64,000 nt of DNA from Streptomyces cirratus (lineage in GTDB: Bacteria; Actinomycetota; Actinomycetes; Streptomycetales; Streptomycetaceae), in contig NZ_BMVP01000004.1 in the NCBI RefSeq assembly GCF_014650775.1, positions 434,001 through 498,000 on the forward strand, given 5' to 3'. A program made the position numbers and the translations under genes. A model generated the notes under the pieces. That model was given only the letters and a program-made list of their open reading frames with translations, ran no database searches and was not told where the DNA came from. How positions within the stretch are numbered: the first letter of the stretch is position 1; every line of letters begins with the position of its first letter. This document shows positions 8,152-17,195 of the stretch, one piece after another.

Positions 8152-9391
8152 CCAGCCCCAGCCGGATCCCGCGCGGGTCGAGCGTCACGGGCAGCGGGCC
8201 CATCGGGTCCAGCGCGGGCCGCCCGTCCCGTACCCGGTGTCCGCGCAGCACCTCCGCGCAGAACGCGGCCACGACGAGCAGGCCCAGCTGGTCGCCGGGG
8301 CAACGGCCCGCGCCGTGGCTGAACGGGGACATCCGGATGTCCTGGCCGGCCCCCTGGGAGGACCACCGCCCGGGTACGAAGACGTGCGCGGCCGGCATGT
8401 GGTCGGGGTCGCGCTGGTGGAACAGGACGGGCAGCAGCACGGCGGTCCCGGCGGGGTGGCGCACGCCGCGCCACTCGGTCTCGTCGCGGGTGACCCGGAT
8501 CAGGTCCGGCACCACCGGGTAGAGCCGCAGCGATTCCTGGACGCAGGCCCGCAGCCGGGGCAGTTCGCCCGAGGCGGCGTCGGCCGCCCGGGCCTCGGCG
8601 GCGGCCACGTCCTGCTCGGCGGGGTGGGCGGCGAGGAGCAGCAGCGTGCGCAGCAGGGTCGGGGGGACGGTGTCCATCGCCTGGAGCCAGTGCCGGGCCT
8701 GACCGGTGGAGTCGGCGTGCCGGCGGGCTCGCCCGATCAGAGTGTGCGGCTCGGCGTGGGCGGCGTACTGCCCGATGCGGGTGGCGGCCTTGTCGGAGAG
8801 CTCACGGACGGCACGGGTGGCTCCGCCGCGGGACCGGCGCAGCCACCCGGTCAGTTCCTCGTCGCCCGCGGCCGCGTCCCCGAGCACCATCCGGCGGCCG
8901 GCGCGTGCGACGGCGTACCGGGCGCGGGCGAGCCGGAGGGTGCCGTGGGCGGTGAGCTGCCGGGCCTCCTCGGCGATGACGGAGAGGAACGGCACGCAGG
9001 AGGGGTGGACGACGGTGCCGGACGCGAGGACGGCGTCGTCGATCTCGCGCCGGTCCCCGCGGCCGCCGGGCGGCGCGGAGTAGAACTGGTGCAGGTCCTG
9101 CGGGTCGAGGAGGACCAGCAGCGTTCCGGACAGGCCGCGCACGAGGACGGGCGCTCCGCCGTGCCGGGCCCGCATGGCCCGCAGGGTGGCGGCGGACCAG
9201 TGGGGCCGCGCGAGGGCGGCCCAGGGCCGTGTCACGTGGGGGCGGCGGGTCACGAAGCCGCGTACCAGCTCCGGCAGGGCGTGGGTGGCGGCGAAGCGGA
9301 CCGTCTCGGCGCGCCCCGCCCTGGCGGGCTGCCCGGCTCCCGCTCCGGTCCCGCCGGGGCCGTGGCCGGCCGCCGTGGTCGACTGGGTCAT
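8141..9391 (-). CDS. Cytochrome P450
   Basis: A 416-residue soluble P450. The haem loop FSHGAGRCPGD places the cysteine ligand at about residue 364. The K-helix ExxR is in QESLRLYP, followed by the expected VFVPGRW-type region. The I-helix reads QAMDTVPPTLLR instead of the usual AGxxT, so oxygen activation may differ from standard P450s, although Asp-Thr could stand in for the acid-alcohol pair. The N-terminus is Gly/Ala-rich without a membrane anchor. ATG at 9391 has AAGGTGG 8 bases upstream. It heads a minus-strand set with two unknown genes. No ferredoxin gene is adjacent. The substrate is unknown. Confidence 0.92.
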   Translation of the reverse strand: MTQSTTAAGHGPGGTGAGAGQPARAGRAETVRFAATHALPELVRGFVTRRPHVTRPWAALARPHWSAATLRAMRARHGGAPVLVRGLSGTLLVLLDPQDLHQFYSAPPGGRGDRREIDDAVLASGTVVHPSCVPFLSVIAEEARQLTAHGTLRLARARYAVARAGRRMVLGDAAAGDEELTGWLRRSRGGATRAVRELSDKAATRIGQYAAHAEPHTLIGRARRHADSTGQARHWLQAMDTVPPTLLRTLLLLAAHPAEQDVAAAEARAADAASGELPRLRACVQESLRLYPVVPDLIRVTRDETEWRGVRHPAGTAVLLPVLFHQRDPDHMPAAHVFVPGRWSSQGAGQDIRMSPFSHGAGRCPGDQLGLLVVAAFCAEVLRGHRVRDGRPALDPMGPLPVTLDPRGIRLGLARR

Positions 9392-9472
9392 GGCCGGGCC
9401 CACCTTGCCTGTTCGGTCGGTGACATCGGGATCACCGTACGTCGGGGGTGGTGGGTGCGCGCTGCGGGTGCG

Positions 9473-10168
9473 CTACGGGAGTGGACCGGCGAACGCCGCT
9501 TCGCGGAACGCGGTGGGCGGCGGGCCGCCCGGGGAGGCGGGGACGAGCACCGCCCACCGGCGCCGGGTGGGCGAGATCCACAGGGCGGGACCGTCGCCGT
9601 GGGACCAGACCCCGGAGGGAGCCGGGCGCCAGAGCAGGCCGCGGGCCGGGGTGAGCTCACCGGTGCGGATGCGCAACGACTCGGCGGTCCAGGCGCGGGC
9701 GATCGGGTGGTCGGCGGTGGAGAGCAGGTGGCGCAGGAACCGGGCGAGGTCGGCGGCGGTGGTGTGCAGGGTGGCGCCGGTGAGGCGGGTACGGGTCATG
9801 CCGAGGGGGCGCCAGATGCGGGCGGTGGCGTATTCGGCGAGTGGCCCGCCGCAGAGGTGCTCCGCGAAGCGGGTCAGTACGGGGACGCCGCCCGGGCGGG
9901 TGAGGAGGTGGTGGGCGGTGCTCCCGTCGGGCGCCTCGGCCCCGTAGGCGTTGAGCGGGGTGTGCAGCGCCAGCTCCCCTTGGGCGACGAGGCTGCCGAT
10001 GACGGGCCAGAGTGCCAGCACGGCGGCGAGGCCGCTGACGTCGAGCGCGCGGTCCTGGTCCCCGCCCGCGTCCTGCACCCCGTCGGGCCCTCCGACGGCC
10101 CACACGGCCCCGCTCCCGGCGGCCTCCGCCAGTCCCCCCGCGCCCGCCTGCCCACTCCGCAGCGTCAT
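9473..10168 (-). CDS. Beta-lactamase-fold protein lacking the catalytic Ser-Lys, probably inactive
   Basis: The order of segments follows serine beta-lactamase-related esterases: a core helix LDVSGLAAVLALWPVIGSLVAQGELALHTPL, then HHLLTRPGGVP, then WRPLGMTRTRL and finally SHGDG near the C-terminus. In active relatives the helix carries SxxK (usually SLTK). Here the aligned residues read G-L-A-A, so both nucleophile and general base are gone. The region that should hold the YxN motif is deleted, and 231 residues is well short of the usual 350-400. It may be a decaying gene or a non-catalytic binding protein. The start is uncertain, with ATG at 10168 or GTG at 10177. Confidence 0.6.
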   Translation of the reverse strand: MTLRSGQAGAGGLAEAAGSGAVWAVGGPDGVQDAGGDQDRALDVSGLAAVLALWPVIGSLVAQGELALHTPLNAYGAEAPDGSTAHHLLTRPGGVPVLTRFAEHLCGGPLAEYATARIWRPLGMTRTRLTGATLHTTAADLARFLRHLLSTADHPIARAWTAESLRIRTGELTPARGLLWRPAPSGVWSHGDGPALWISPTRRRWAVLVPASPGGPPPTAFREAAFAGPLP

Positions 10169-10310
10169 GTCCCCCACGCTAGCGGCCTGCCGCCCCGCCC
10201 CGGTCCACCCCCTCGGGGCGCGCCCACGCCCTCCACCCGGATGCTGGTGCGGCCATCCCTCCGCCGGCCGCTGTACCCCAGGGGTGTGGGAAGGCGGATA
10301 CCGTCACCGG

Positions 10311-11111
10311 ATGGCTGAAGCTCCCGGAAAGTTCGACGCTGCGATGACGACGTGGCAGGAATGGCAGGACGCTCCCTGGGGCCGTCTGCGCTACGCGATC
10401 GCCGAGGCGAACCTGGTCCGTCACCTCGCGGAACTGGGCGACGGGCCGTTGCGCGTACTGGATCTCGCCGGCGGTGACGGTGGTGATGCGGTGCGCCTCG
10501 CGGCCCGTGGCCACCACGTCACCATCGTCGACTACGCCCCCGCCATGCTTGCCGCGGCAAGCGAGCGCGCTTCGACGGCCGGCCTGGCGGAGTTGATCAC
10601 CTGCGTGCAAGCCGACGTGGCCGCGCTGCCCGCAGACCTTGCCGAGGCGGGTTTCGACGTGGTGCTGTGCCACAACCTCCTCCCCTACGTGGACGACGTA
10701 CCGGGCATCCTCGCCTCCGCCCTTGCGCCGCTCAGGCCCGGCGGGCTGTTCTCGGTGATGGCGATCAACCGGCACTCGGCGACCTTGAAACTCGCCATTC
10801 GGGAGATGAACCCGGCCGCCGCACTCGCCTCCTTCGGTACCGACCGCTCCCGGACCGCGATGTTCGACTCGGCTCTGACGCTTCACGCCGCCGATGAGAT
10901 CGTTCCCGTCCTGCGCAGCCTTGACTGCCATGACGTGCGGCACTACGGCATCCGCAGCTTCTGCGACTACATCACCGACGACGCGCGCAAGTACGACCCG
11001 GCGTTCTACGCCGAACTTGAGCGCCTGGAGCTCGCCGCCACTGCGCGGCCGCCGTACATGCACACCGCCAGGCTCTTCCAGCTGACCGCACGGAAAGGGC
11101 CACGGCCGTGA
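10311..11111 (+). CDS. SAM-dependent methyltransferase
   Basis: A 266-residue class I methyltransferase. The SAM-binding motif I is VLDLAGGDGGDAVRLAARG, followed by acidic motif II VTIVDYAPAML and the post-motif segment FDVVLCHNLLPYVDD. The N-terminal KFDAAMTTWQEWQDAPWGRLRYAI resembles the CmoM/UbiE-like small-molecule or tRNA methyltransferases, but the substrate is not readable. ATG at 10311 is used; no strong ribosome site precedes it. Its stop overlaps the start of the PIG-L gene as GTGA (11108-11111), so the two genes were translationally coupled before the mobile element interrupted the second. Confidence 0.85.
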   Translation: MAEAPGKFDAAMTTWQEWQDAPWGRLRYAIAEANLVRHLAELGDGPLRVLDLAGGDGGDAVRLAARGHHVTIVDYAPAMLAAASERASTAGLAELITCVQADVAALPADLAEAGFDVVLCHNLLPYVDDVPGILASALAPLRPGGLFSVMAINRHSATLKLAIREMNPAAALASFGTDRSRTAMFDSALTLHAADEIVPVLRSLDCHDVRHYGIRSFCDYITDDARKYDPAFYAELERLELAATARPPYMHTARLFQLTARKGPRP

Positions 11112-11157
11112 CCGCACTCCGGGATTCGCAACCGTCCCTGCTCGGGGTCTTCGCACA
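11108..11157 (+). pseudogene. 5' fragment of PIG-L deacetylase gene, cut by mobile element
   Basis: GTG at 11108 overlaps the methyltransferase stop as GTGA and opens the reading frame MTALRDSQPSLLGVFAH, the usual N-terminus of PIG-L/LmbE-type N-acetylglucosaminide deacetylases just before the metal-binding HPDD motif. The frame then leaves homology and stops at TGA 11177-11179. The missing continuation, beginning with the T of CAT and then CCC GAT GAC GAA, is found at 18419. Fifty bases here plus 739 there give exactly 263 codons including the stop. Confidence 0.85.
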
Positions 11158-11202
11158 CTTGTGCACGCTCGGTCACTGACCGGCTGGAGGTACGGTCCGC
11201 GG

Positions 11203-12753
11203 GTGTTGAGACAAGACGCCTGGTCAGTGCACTACACCTCGCGGGACCTACCGCAGCCTGAGCCACAGCCCTGGCACCTGCAGCTTTCCTCGGACGAGTG
11301 GGAGCTTTGGCTCGATGACCTCGGCATCCCTGATGGGACTCCGTACCTGTTGTCGCCGTGCTTCGTCTATGACACGGACCTGAACTCGTACTTCCATCGG
11401 GTGAACCTGATGGCGGGTCCACTGAACAGCCAGCTCAACCGGGCGTCGGCTCTCTGTCGGAACTTGAACTTCCTGCACAGGAGCCGGGGCGGGAAGGACT
11501 GGAGGGACGCGACCGAGGAGGACCACGCGGCTTACCACCACTGGCGCCGCCGTGACCCAGGTGGGCCCCGCGTCGATGGCGACACGTGGAGCCAGGAGAT
11601 CTCTCACATCCAGCAGTTCTACGTTTTCGCGAAGTCCAAATCTTGGGTCCCGTCAGTCCCGATCCCACAGCGGCCCCGGCGTGATTCGAAGGGCGAGGAG
11701 AAGAACGGCCGATCCCGACGGCGCCCGGTGCCGGACGACGATGTGGACACGGTGCCGGCATCGTACTCCCACGATCAAGGCGGCAAGGAAGCCTTCGAGT
11801 GGCTGCCGCCACCGGCATACCGCCGGTGGCGGGACATCGGCGTCCTCGGCTATGACCGAGAGGGCCTGCCACGGGACAACTTCCGCGGCCGGTGGGCGTC
11901 GCGCAATGGTGCCTTCAGTGACTCGTTGGTCCGGACGGGGATGAGGCTGGAGGAGCAGGCCAGTCGCATCATTCTGGAAGTTCCGACGGGGCCCGGTCCG
12001 GCGGGCTACAGCAGGTTCTGGCTGCCTGGGGCGATCGCCAAGCGGAACTCGGGACGCTGGGTATATGAGCCTGCGTCGGTTCGGCGGGATCTGACCGCCT
12101 ACGAGGCTTCGGACCGACGGTGGGTCGTCGAGGAGGCCCGTGACGCGGGCCTCTATGGAAAGATCCGGCGCCCGATCGTGATCGATGATCCGAGAACTCC
12201 ACACATGGCTCGGTACACGAGCGGCGTCAACCGCGGCGAGAAGGTGAACGTCAGGCTCCTCGACCCGCACGAGCGGCGCCGGCTGCTGGTGGATACCGAG
12301 GACGGCCTCGAGCCCGCGCTGTTTTGGCTCGGTGAGAGCGGGCTGCCGTTGTCCTTGTCGACGTGGAAGGACATGTTCACCGACGCCAACCGCCGATGCG
12401 AAGAGGCCGGCCTGGCTTTGCGAGCTCATGCCCACCTGCTGCGTCACACGTTTGCGGTCATCACTCTCGAACAGCTCCAGCGCGGCCACATTGCCCAGCT
12501 CGCCGACATGAACCAGGCTCAGCGACTCCACTACCAGCGGATCTTCGGCGATCCCATGGACTGGATCCGCCGCAGGCTCGGCCATGCTTCGCAGCTTTCG
12601 ACCTTGATCTATCTGCATGCCCTGCAGGAACTGGAGATGGAGACGCGTATGGCCCTGGTTCCTGACACCTGGGAGGACCCTCGGGACACTCCGCTGGTGA
12701 ACCTCGGGAACGAGACGCCGCCGCAGGATCTTCCCAGTGAGGTATCGGCATGA
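11203..12753 (+). CDS. Tyrosine recombinase A of the element
   Basis: A 516-residue site-specific recombinase. Box I arginine is in RTGMRLEEQASR, box II in HAHLLRHTFAV (HxxR), and the C-terminal RLGHASQLSTLIYLHAL supplies the second histidine and the nucleophilic tyrosine, so the catalytic set looks complete. The long N-terminal arm-binding/core-binding region (about 300 residues) resembles actinobacterial Tn554 TnpA-like proteins. GTG at 11203 is chosen because GGAGG sits 12 bases upstream; an in-frame GTG at 11161 is closer to the element end but lacks a ribosome site. Its stop overlaps the next start as ATGA. Confidence 0.88.
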   Translation: MLRQDAWSVHYTSRDLPQPEPQPWHLQLSSDEWELWLDDLGIPDGTPYLLSPCFVYDTDLNSYFHRVNLMAGPLNSQLNRASALCRNLNFLHRSRGGKDWRDATEEDHAAYHHWRRRDPGGPRVDGDTWSQEISHIQQFYVFAKSKSWVPSVPIPQRPRRDSKGEEKNGRSRRRPVPDDDVDTVPASYSHDQGGKEAFEWLPPPAYRRWRDIGVLGYDREGLPRDNFRGRWASRNGAFSDSLVRTGMRLEEQASRIILEVPTGPGPAGYSRFWLPGAIAKRNSGRWVYEPASVRRDLTAYEASDRRWVVEEARDAGLYGKIRRPIVIDDPRTPHMARYTSGVNRGEKVNVRLLDPHERRRLLVDTEDGLEPALFWLGESGLPLSLSTWKDMFTDANRRCEEAGLALRAHAHLLRHTFAVITLEQLQRGHIAQLADMNQAQRLHYQRIFGDPMDWIRRRLGHASQLSTLIYLHALQELEMETRMALVPDTWEDPRDTPLVNLGNETPPQDLPSEVSA

Positions 12754-14660
12754 CGAGTCGAGGCCGTGGCAGCACTGGTCCAGGACGCCCGTCGGCCCTG
12801 CCGCCCAGTGGCTATGAAGCGCCGCCGTTGGTCCGTGCGGGACACACGGGCGGTTTGGTCGTCGACTTCCATGGTGATGACGACCGTCGGGTCAGTTACG
12901 ACTTCGGGCCGTTGGCGATGCCCGGCTGGCATCCGATTCTGGCTGAGGCCCTTGCTTTGAGGGTCGGACACAGCGGCGGAATCCGAACTCTGGCGGGATG
13001 CCGGAACAGCTGGAACTCGACCAAAGCCTGGATCCAGTTCCTGGTCTCGCTGGAGCAGCCGCCGAAAACCGTCGATGGACTAACCCGCGAACATGTGGAT
13101 GCCTTCTACACTCGACCAGGTTTCGCCAAGAGTACGCGGCACATCCAAATGCGCGAAATGAGCAAACAGTTCGAGAATGAGCGGATTTCGCGCCGCCTTC
13201 CCTCTGACGCTTGGGATGCCTTCAACCGCCGGTTGCCCACGCTCAAGCAGTCGGGAGTCGGAGGCTACTCGCACGGCGAGTTGGAGCGCCTGACGGCCGC
13301 AGCCCGAGCGGACGTGGCCCAGATCTCTCGGCGTATTCGTGCCGGCGAACAGCTCCTGCGCCAGGCGCGGGACGACCCCGGGAAACTGGATGCTCGGCAG
13401 CGAGAATTAGGGGAGACCCTCGTCCGCATCGCGGAGACCGGCGAGATCCCTCTGCTGGAGGGCGACAGAAACTGGCTCCGCCGGAGAGCCGATCTCGCGG
13501 GACACCTCTTCATGACGTGGGCGGATCTGGCGCCTTTGATGGCTCTCCTCGCCATAGTCACTGAACGCAACGGGGAAACCCTCAAGGAGCTTCCTGCCAG
13601 GCACCGGCTGCTGGAGGACCGGGCGGTCGAGGTCGTCCTTGTGAAACGGCGCCACCGAGCCCAGCAGTGGTTCGAGACGGTGACCTGGGAAATCGGCCCC
13701 AAGTCGCGCGAGCTGCACACCCCAGGCGGCCTCTACCTACTCCTGCTCGAGCTGACTGGCCGCAGCCGGGAATTCTGCGGCTCCACTGCGGCCATCTGCT
13801 TCTGGCGCAACAACTGGGCCGTCGCAGACCGCAACCGGTCGGAGCACTTCGCTCCGTTCGAGATAGACCTTGGACGCGGTTCTAAGATCGAAATGTCCGC
13901 ATGGGCGGCCACGAGGGCCAAACCAGTACTCGCGGATCCGCGGCCTGCTGCGAAAGCGAAGGCCACGGAAGACGCCCCGGAGAAGGAGCCGCCAGTCCCG
14001 CTGGTGGTGACTTTCAACAAAATCAAAACCAGTATGGACGCTCGCCGGACTCGCCAGCTGGGTGGCCACCTGCCCTCGTCGGCGAAGAGCAACACCGCCC
14101 AGGTTCTGTTCGCCAACTACCTCAAGCCCGACGAAGCCACCCGCGAGTGGGCGGAGGAAGTGATCACCGAGGCTCTCGGGGATGCGGAGCAAGCTGCCCT
14201 GGACGCCCATGCGGCGGTGGCGGGACGCGGTGGCGGCCCCAAGGTGATCACTGACGACTCTTCCGCCCAGCAGCTCGAGGAAGCAGGACTCGCCCCGCAG
14301 ACCGCCCGCGATCTCTCCGAGGGGAACCTGGACACCGCCTGGACGGCCTGCGAGGACCACGACCACAACCCGGAGACCGGAGCACCTTGCGGCGATTCGT
14401 TCCTCGCCTGCTTCCACTGCGGAAACTGCCTGGTCACCCGCGATCATCTCCCCCGGCTCCTGGCCCTACTGGAAGCCCTGGGGGGCCTGCGCCAACGCAT
14501 GAGCGAAGACGACTGGTGGAAACGCTACGGCCCTGCATGGGTCGCCGTCCGGCGAGACATCCTCGCCAAGTTCTCCTCGGCCGAAGTCAGCAAAGCACAA
14601 GAGCAGTCCTTGCCCGACGCCCTCCTCGACCTGGTCGAACCACCCTGGGAACAGCCATGA
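12750..14660 (+). CDS. Recombinase B (TnpB-like) of the element
   Basis: A 636-residue protein, close to the 630 residues of Tn554 TnpB. The box I-like segment is AIVTERNGETLKELPARH and a box II-like segment is MDARRTRQLGGHLPSS. The usual C-terminal LGH...Y block is not clear, so catalytic competence is uncertain and it may act as an accessory subunit. A cysteine cluster, PCGDSFLACFHCGNC, precedes a helical tail and may bind zinc. It overlaps its neighbours by 4 bases on both sides (ATGA at 12750 and 14657), indicating a coupled operon. Codon use is less GC-biased than in the flanking genes. Confidence 0.8.
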   Translation: MTSRGRGSTGPGRPSALPPSGYEAPPLVRAGHTGGLVVDFHGDDDRRVSYDFGPLAMPGWHPILAEALALRVGHSGGIRTLAGCRNSWNSTKAWIQFLVSLEQPPKTVDGLTREHVDAFYTRPGFAKSTRHIQMREMSKQFENERISRRLPSDAWDAFNRRLPTLKQSGVGGYSHGELERLTAAARADVAQISRRIRAGEQLLRQARDDPGKLDARQRELGETLVRIAETGEIPLLEGDRNWLRRRADLAGHLFMTWADLAPLMALLAIVTERNGETLKELPARHRLLEDRAVEVVLVKRRHRAQQWFETVTWEIGPKSRELHTPGGLYLLLLELTGRSREFCGSTAAICFWRNNWAVADRNRSEHFAPFEIDLGRGSKIEMSAWAATRAKPVLADPRPAAKAKATEDAPEKEPPVPLVVTFNKIKTSMDARRTRQLGGHLPSSAKSNTAQVLFANYLKPDEATREWAEEVITEALGDAEQAALDAHAAVAGRGGGPKVITDDSSAQQLEEAGLAPQTARDLSEGNLDTAWTACEDHDHNPETGAPCGDSFLACFHCGNCLVTRDHLPRLLALLEALGGLRQRMSEDDWWKRYGPAWVAVRRDILAKFSSAEVSKAQEQSLPDALLDLVEPPWEQP

Positions 14661-16744
14661 GCATCGCGACCTTCGCCTCCAACCCCAACGCAGTCACGCT
14701 GAAAGACCCGTACGTCCTCCACGGCCGCCCGCTGCGGCCAGGAGCCCGGCTGCAGGACACCTCCCGCTACAGCCACGACGTCTGGCACCTGGCGCCCGCA
14801 CGACTCAAGATCCACGAGTACTCGATGATCTTGAACTTTCTGTCTCTGCCCCAACGATTTCGGCAGGCGGTCAAGCAGCTGTTCTACGCCTTGCTCTCGC
14901 TGAAGCCGCCGGATGGTGAGCCATCCCCAACCATCGCCACCATCCGAGGGATGTTCACGGAGATGCGACGGTTCTTGATGTGGCTCGACAAACGGTGGTC
15001 ACCGGAGCGGAACGAACTGTCTGCACTGTCCTCAAGCGATCTCGAGGACTACGGCAAACACCTCCTGGCCCGCTTCCCGAACAATCGCTCTCAGCGCGAG
15101 TCCTCCCGAGGCGGAGTACGGCTGCTCTGGCGTTGGCGACTGCAGATGGATGAACACGCCCTGCGGTTCGAACCGCTCCACCTCGACGGATGGAGAGAGT
15201 CGTCCAGCACCGGGAGGGGCGAGAACAAAACCGACCGACTGCCCGAGGAAGTCCTGGGGCCCTTGTTGGTCTGGGCACTCCGTTTCATCGACGACTTCGC
15301 CCCCGACATCCTCGAAGCAGACAGAGAATGGCGAGCAAGCCGTGAAAAGCATATTGGCCCATACCTGGAGCGAAGCGCTGTCGGATCACGCCTGCAGGCG
15401 ATCCTCGATGAATACATCGCCGTCGGCCGCCCGTTGCCCGGCTGGCGCGGACAGCCCAGCCTGACCCACTTCAGCCGCCTTCTCGGTTGCCGTCACGACG
15501 CCGTCCGGCCCCATCAGGCTGCCCTCGCGGCCGCCGCCGCTGTCGTCGGCGTGACCGAGGGCGCATTCCTCGACGGAAGCGTCCAAGGATGTCTGGACGG
15601 GGAACCGTGGGTCGACTCGATCGCCACCAACCACGAGTCTGCGAACAGCCTGGCCCGGCTCAGCCGCATTCTCCACGCCTCTTGCTACGTGGTGATCGCC
15701 TTCCTCAGTGGCATGAGAGAGAGCGAGGTCAAAAACATCAAACGCGACTGCATCGAGATCAAGTACGACGAAGACGGCCGTCCCTACCGCTGGAAACTCA
15801 GCAGCCTCGCATTCAAAGGGGAAGACGAGGTGGAGGGCGTCCCAGCGACTTGGACGGTCTGCGCAACTGTCGTCCGCGCAGTCGAGATGCTCGAGAAGCT
15901 CCAGCCGAAGACCTGCGACTACCTCTTCACGGGACTCCTTCACGGCAACGGCGCCAAGAAGTCATCGAACAAGGTGGAGGGAAATAGAGCGACCAACACA
16001 CACCTCAACGACCTCGTGGCGTTCGTGAACCAGCTCTGCGCAGACCGCGGCCGCAGCGACATCATCGCGGACAGTGCGGGCCGGCCCTTCAAGCTCAAGA
16101 CCAGCTACTTCCGGCGGACCTTGGCCTGGTTCATCGCCCGGCACCCAGGCGGAGTCATCGCCGGCGCCCTGCAATACCGGCACCGGTCGATCCGGATGTT
16201 CGAGGGCTACGCCGGCACCAGCGACTCCGGCTTCCGGGCCGAAGTCGAAAGCGAGCAGGCCATCGCCCGCGGCGAGGTCTACATGGAAATGATCGAAGCC
16301 CACCAGCACCTCAACCTCGCCGGCCCTTCAGCCGAAGAGGCCACCCGCCGCCTGACGGACTTCGGAGACCGCGCCCAGTTCCAGGGCCAGGTCGCCCTGG
16401 ACAAGCACCGCCTGAGAAGGATCATGAAGCGCAACGATCCAGCGATCTACCCCGGCGAGTACATCACCTGCGTGAACGACCCCGCCAAAGCCCTCTGCGA
16501 GAAGGCACGCCGCGGAAACAGCGAAGGTCTGCCGGCCCACGGCGGCTGCCTGCCCCTGGCCTGCCGCAATGTCACGCTCACGCCGGAGAACGTCGGTGCC
16601 TGGCAACGAGAGATCGCCCGCATCGACAAGCGCCTCGGCTCACGGCCGACGTTGGCCCCCCGCCTCAAGCAACTCCACCAGAACCGGCGGGCTGAGGTGG
16701 TGGCCTTCCTGGAGGCCAACGGACAGGAGGTCATCCCGGCATGA
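14657..16744 (+). CDS. Tyrosine recombinase C of the element
   Basis: A 695-residue recombinase starting at an ATGA overlap. Box I is IAFLSGMRESEVKNI. Box II and the nucleophile region read YFRRTLAWFIARHPGG followed by LQYRHRSIRMFEGYAG, so Arg, His and the active tyrosine can all be assigned. The C-terminal region has paired cysteines, in CVNDPAKALC and GGCLPLACRN, again suggesting a metal-binding tail as in recombinase B. Three recombinases of different size acting together is the hallmark of Tn554, GIT and recombinase-in-trio elements; sizes here fit the Tn554/GIT side better than the shorter recombinase-in-trio proteins. Confidence 0.85.
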   Translation: MSIATFASNPNAVTLKDPYVLHGRPLRPGARLQDTSRYSHDVWHLAPARLKIHEYSMILNFLSLPQRFRQAVKQLFYALLSLKPPDGEPSPTIATIRGMFTEMRRFLMWLDKRWSPERNELSALSSSDLEDYGKHLLARFPNNRSQRESSRGGVRLLWRWRLQMDEHALRFEPLHLDGWRESSSTGRGENKTDRLPEEVLGPLLVWALRFIDDFAPDILEADREWRASREKHIGPYLERSAVGSRLQAILDEYIAVGRPLPGWRGQPSLTHFSRLLGCRHDAVRPHQAALAAAAAVVGVTEGAFLDGSVQGCLDGEPWVDSIATNHESANSLARLSRILHASCYVVIAFLSGMRESEVKNIKRDCIEIKYDEDGRPYRWKLSSLAFKGEDEVEGVPATWTVCATVVRAVEMLEKLQPKTCDYLFTGLLHGNGAKKSSNKVEGNRATNTHLNDLVAFVNQLCADRGRSDIIADSAGRPFKLKTSYFRRTLAWFIARHPGGVIAGALQYRHRSIRMFEGYAGTSDSGFRAEVESEQAIARGEVYMEMIEAHQHLNLAGPSAEEATRRLTDFGDRAQFQGQVALDKHRLRRIMKRNDPAIYPGEYITCVNDPAKALCEKARRGNSEGLPAHGGCLPLACRNVTLTPENVGAWQREIARIDKRLGSRPTLAPRLKQLHQNRRAEVVAFLEANGQEVIPA

Positions 16745-17142
16745 CTCGCCCAGTCCCCGACCTTCCCGAAGCCCTGGTCCGCAGGCATCTCCAAGAGATG
16801 CTGGACGCCTGCCGGGCAAGCAACACCAGACCCAGCGTTCTCACGCTGGCCCGACGCCTCAATCTCACCAACACGACATTCCGCCGCCGCTATCCCGAGA
16901 TCGCGCAAGAGATCTCCGAACATCGAGCCGCACCCACCGCTCGTCGCGGCGGGCCGACCGAACACGACAAGCTCATCGCCCGCAACGCGAAGCTCCGCCG
17001 ACGAAACCGCGACCTGACCAACCAGCTCGCCCTCGCCGCCGCACAGATCCAACACCTCGCCCTCCGCAACGCACGGCTCCTCGAAGCCGTCGAGAACGCT
17101 GCCAACGTCACCAGCATCCCCGTCCGGCGGAATATCCGATAG
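16741..17142 (+). CDS. Small TnpC-like DNA-binding protein of the element
   Basis: A 133-residue basic protein, near the 125 residues of Tn554 TnpC. Residues about 30-60 form a helix-turn-helix-like segment (SVLTLARRLNLTNTTFRRRYPEI) and residues about 75-125 a heptad-patterned helix (KLIARNAKLRRRNRDLTNQL and on) that should dimerise as a coiled coil. It overlaps recombinase C by 4 bases (ATGA), completing the four-gene transposition operon. By analogy with TnpC it probably influences orientation or efficiency of integration rather than catalysis. Confidence 0.8.
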   Translation: MTRPVPDLPEALVRRHLQEMLDACRASNTRPSVLTLARRLNLTNTTFRRRYPEIAQEISEHRAAPTARRGGPTEHDKLIARNAKLRRRNRDLTNQLALAAAQIQHLALRNARLLEAVENAANVTSIPVRRNIR

Positions 17143-17171
17143 ACCAGATTTCTGAACCCCTGACACGCTAT

Positions 17172-17187
17172 CTCTAGCTAGCTAGAG
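17172..17187. promoter_or_regulatory. 16-bp perfect palindrome upstream of padR-like gene
   Basis: CTCTAGCTAGCTAGAG is a perfect palindrome ending 8 bases before the PadR start at 17196. Its position over the start of transcription or translation suggests an operator through which the PadR protein represses its own two-gene unit. Confidence 0.65.
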
Positions 17188-17195
17188 TTGACTGC

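Noticed and set aside
12750..17142. Classic recombinase-in-trio (RIT) element
   Set aside because: The recombinases are longer (516, 636 and 695 residues) and a TnpC-like fourth gene is present, which fits Tn554/GIT-like elements better.
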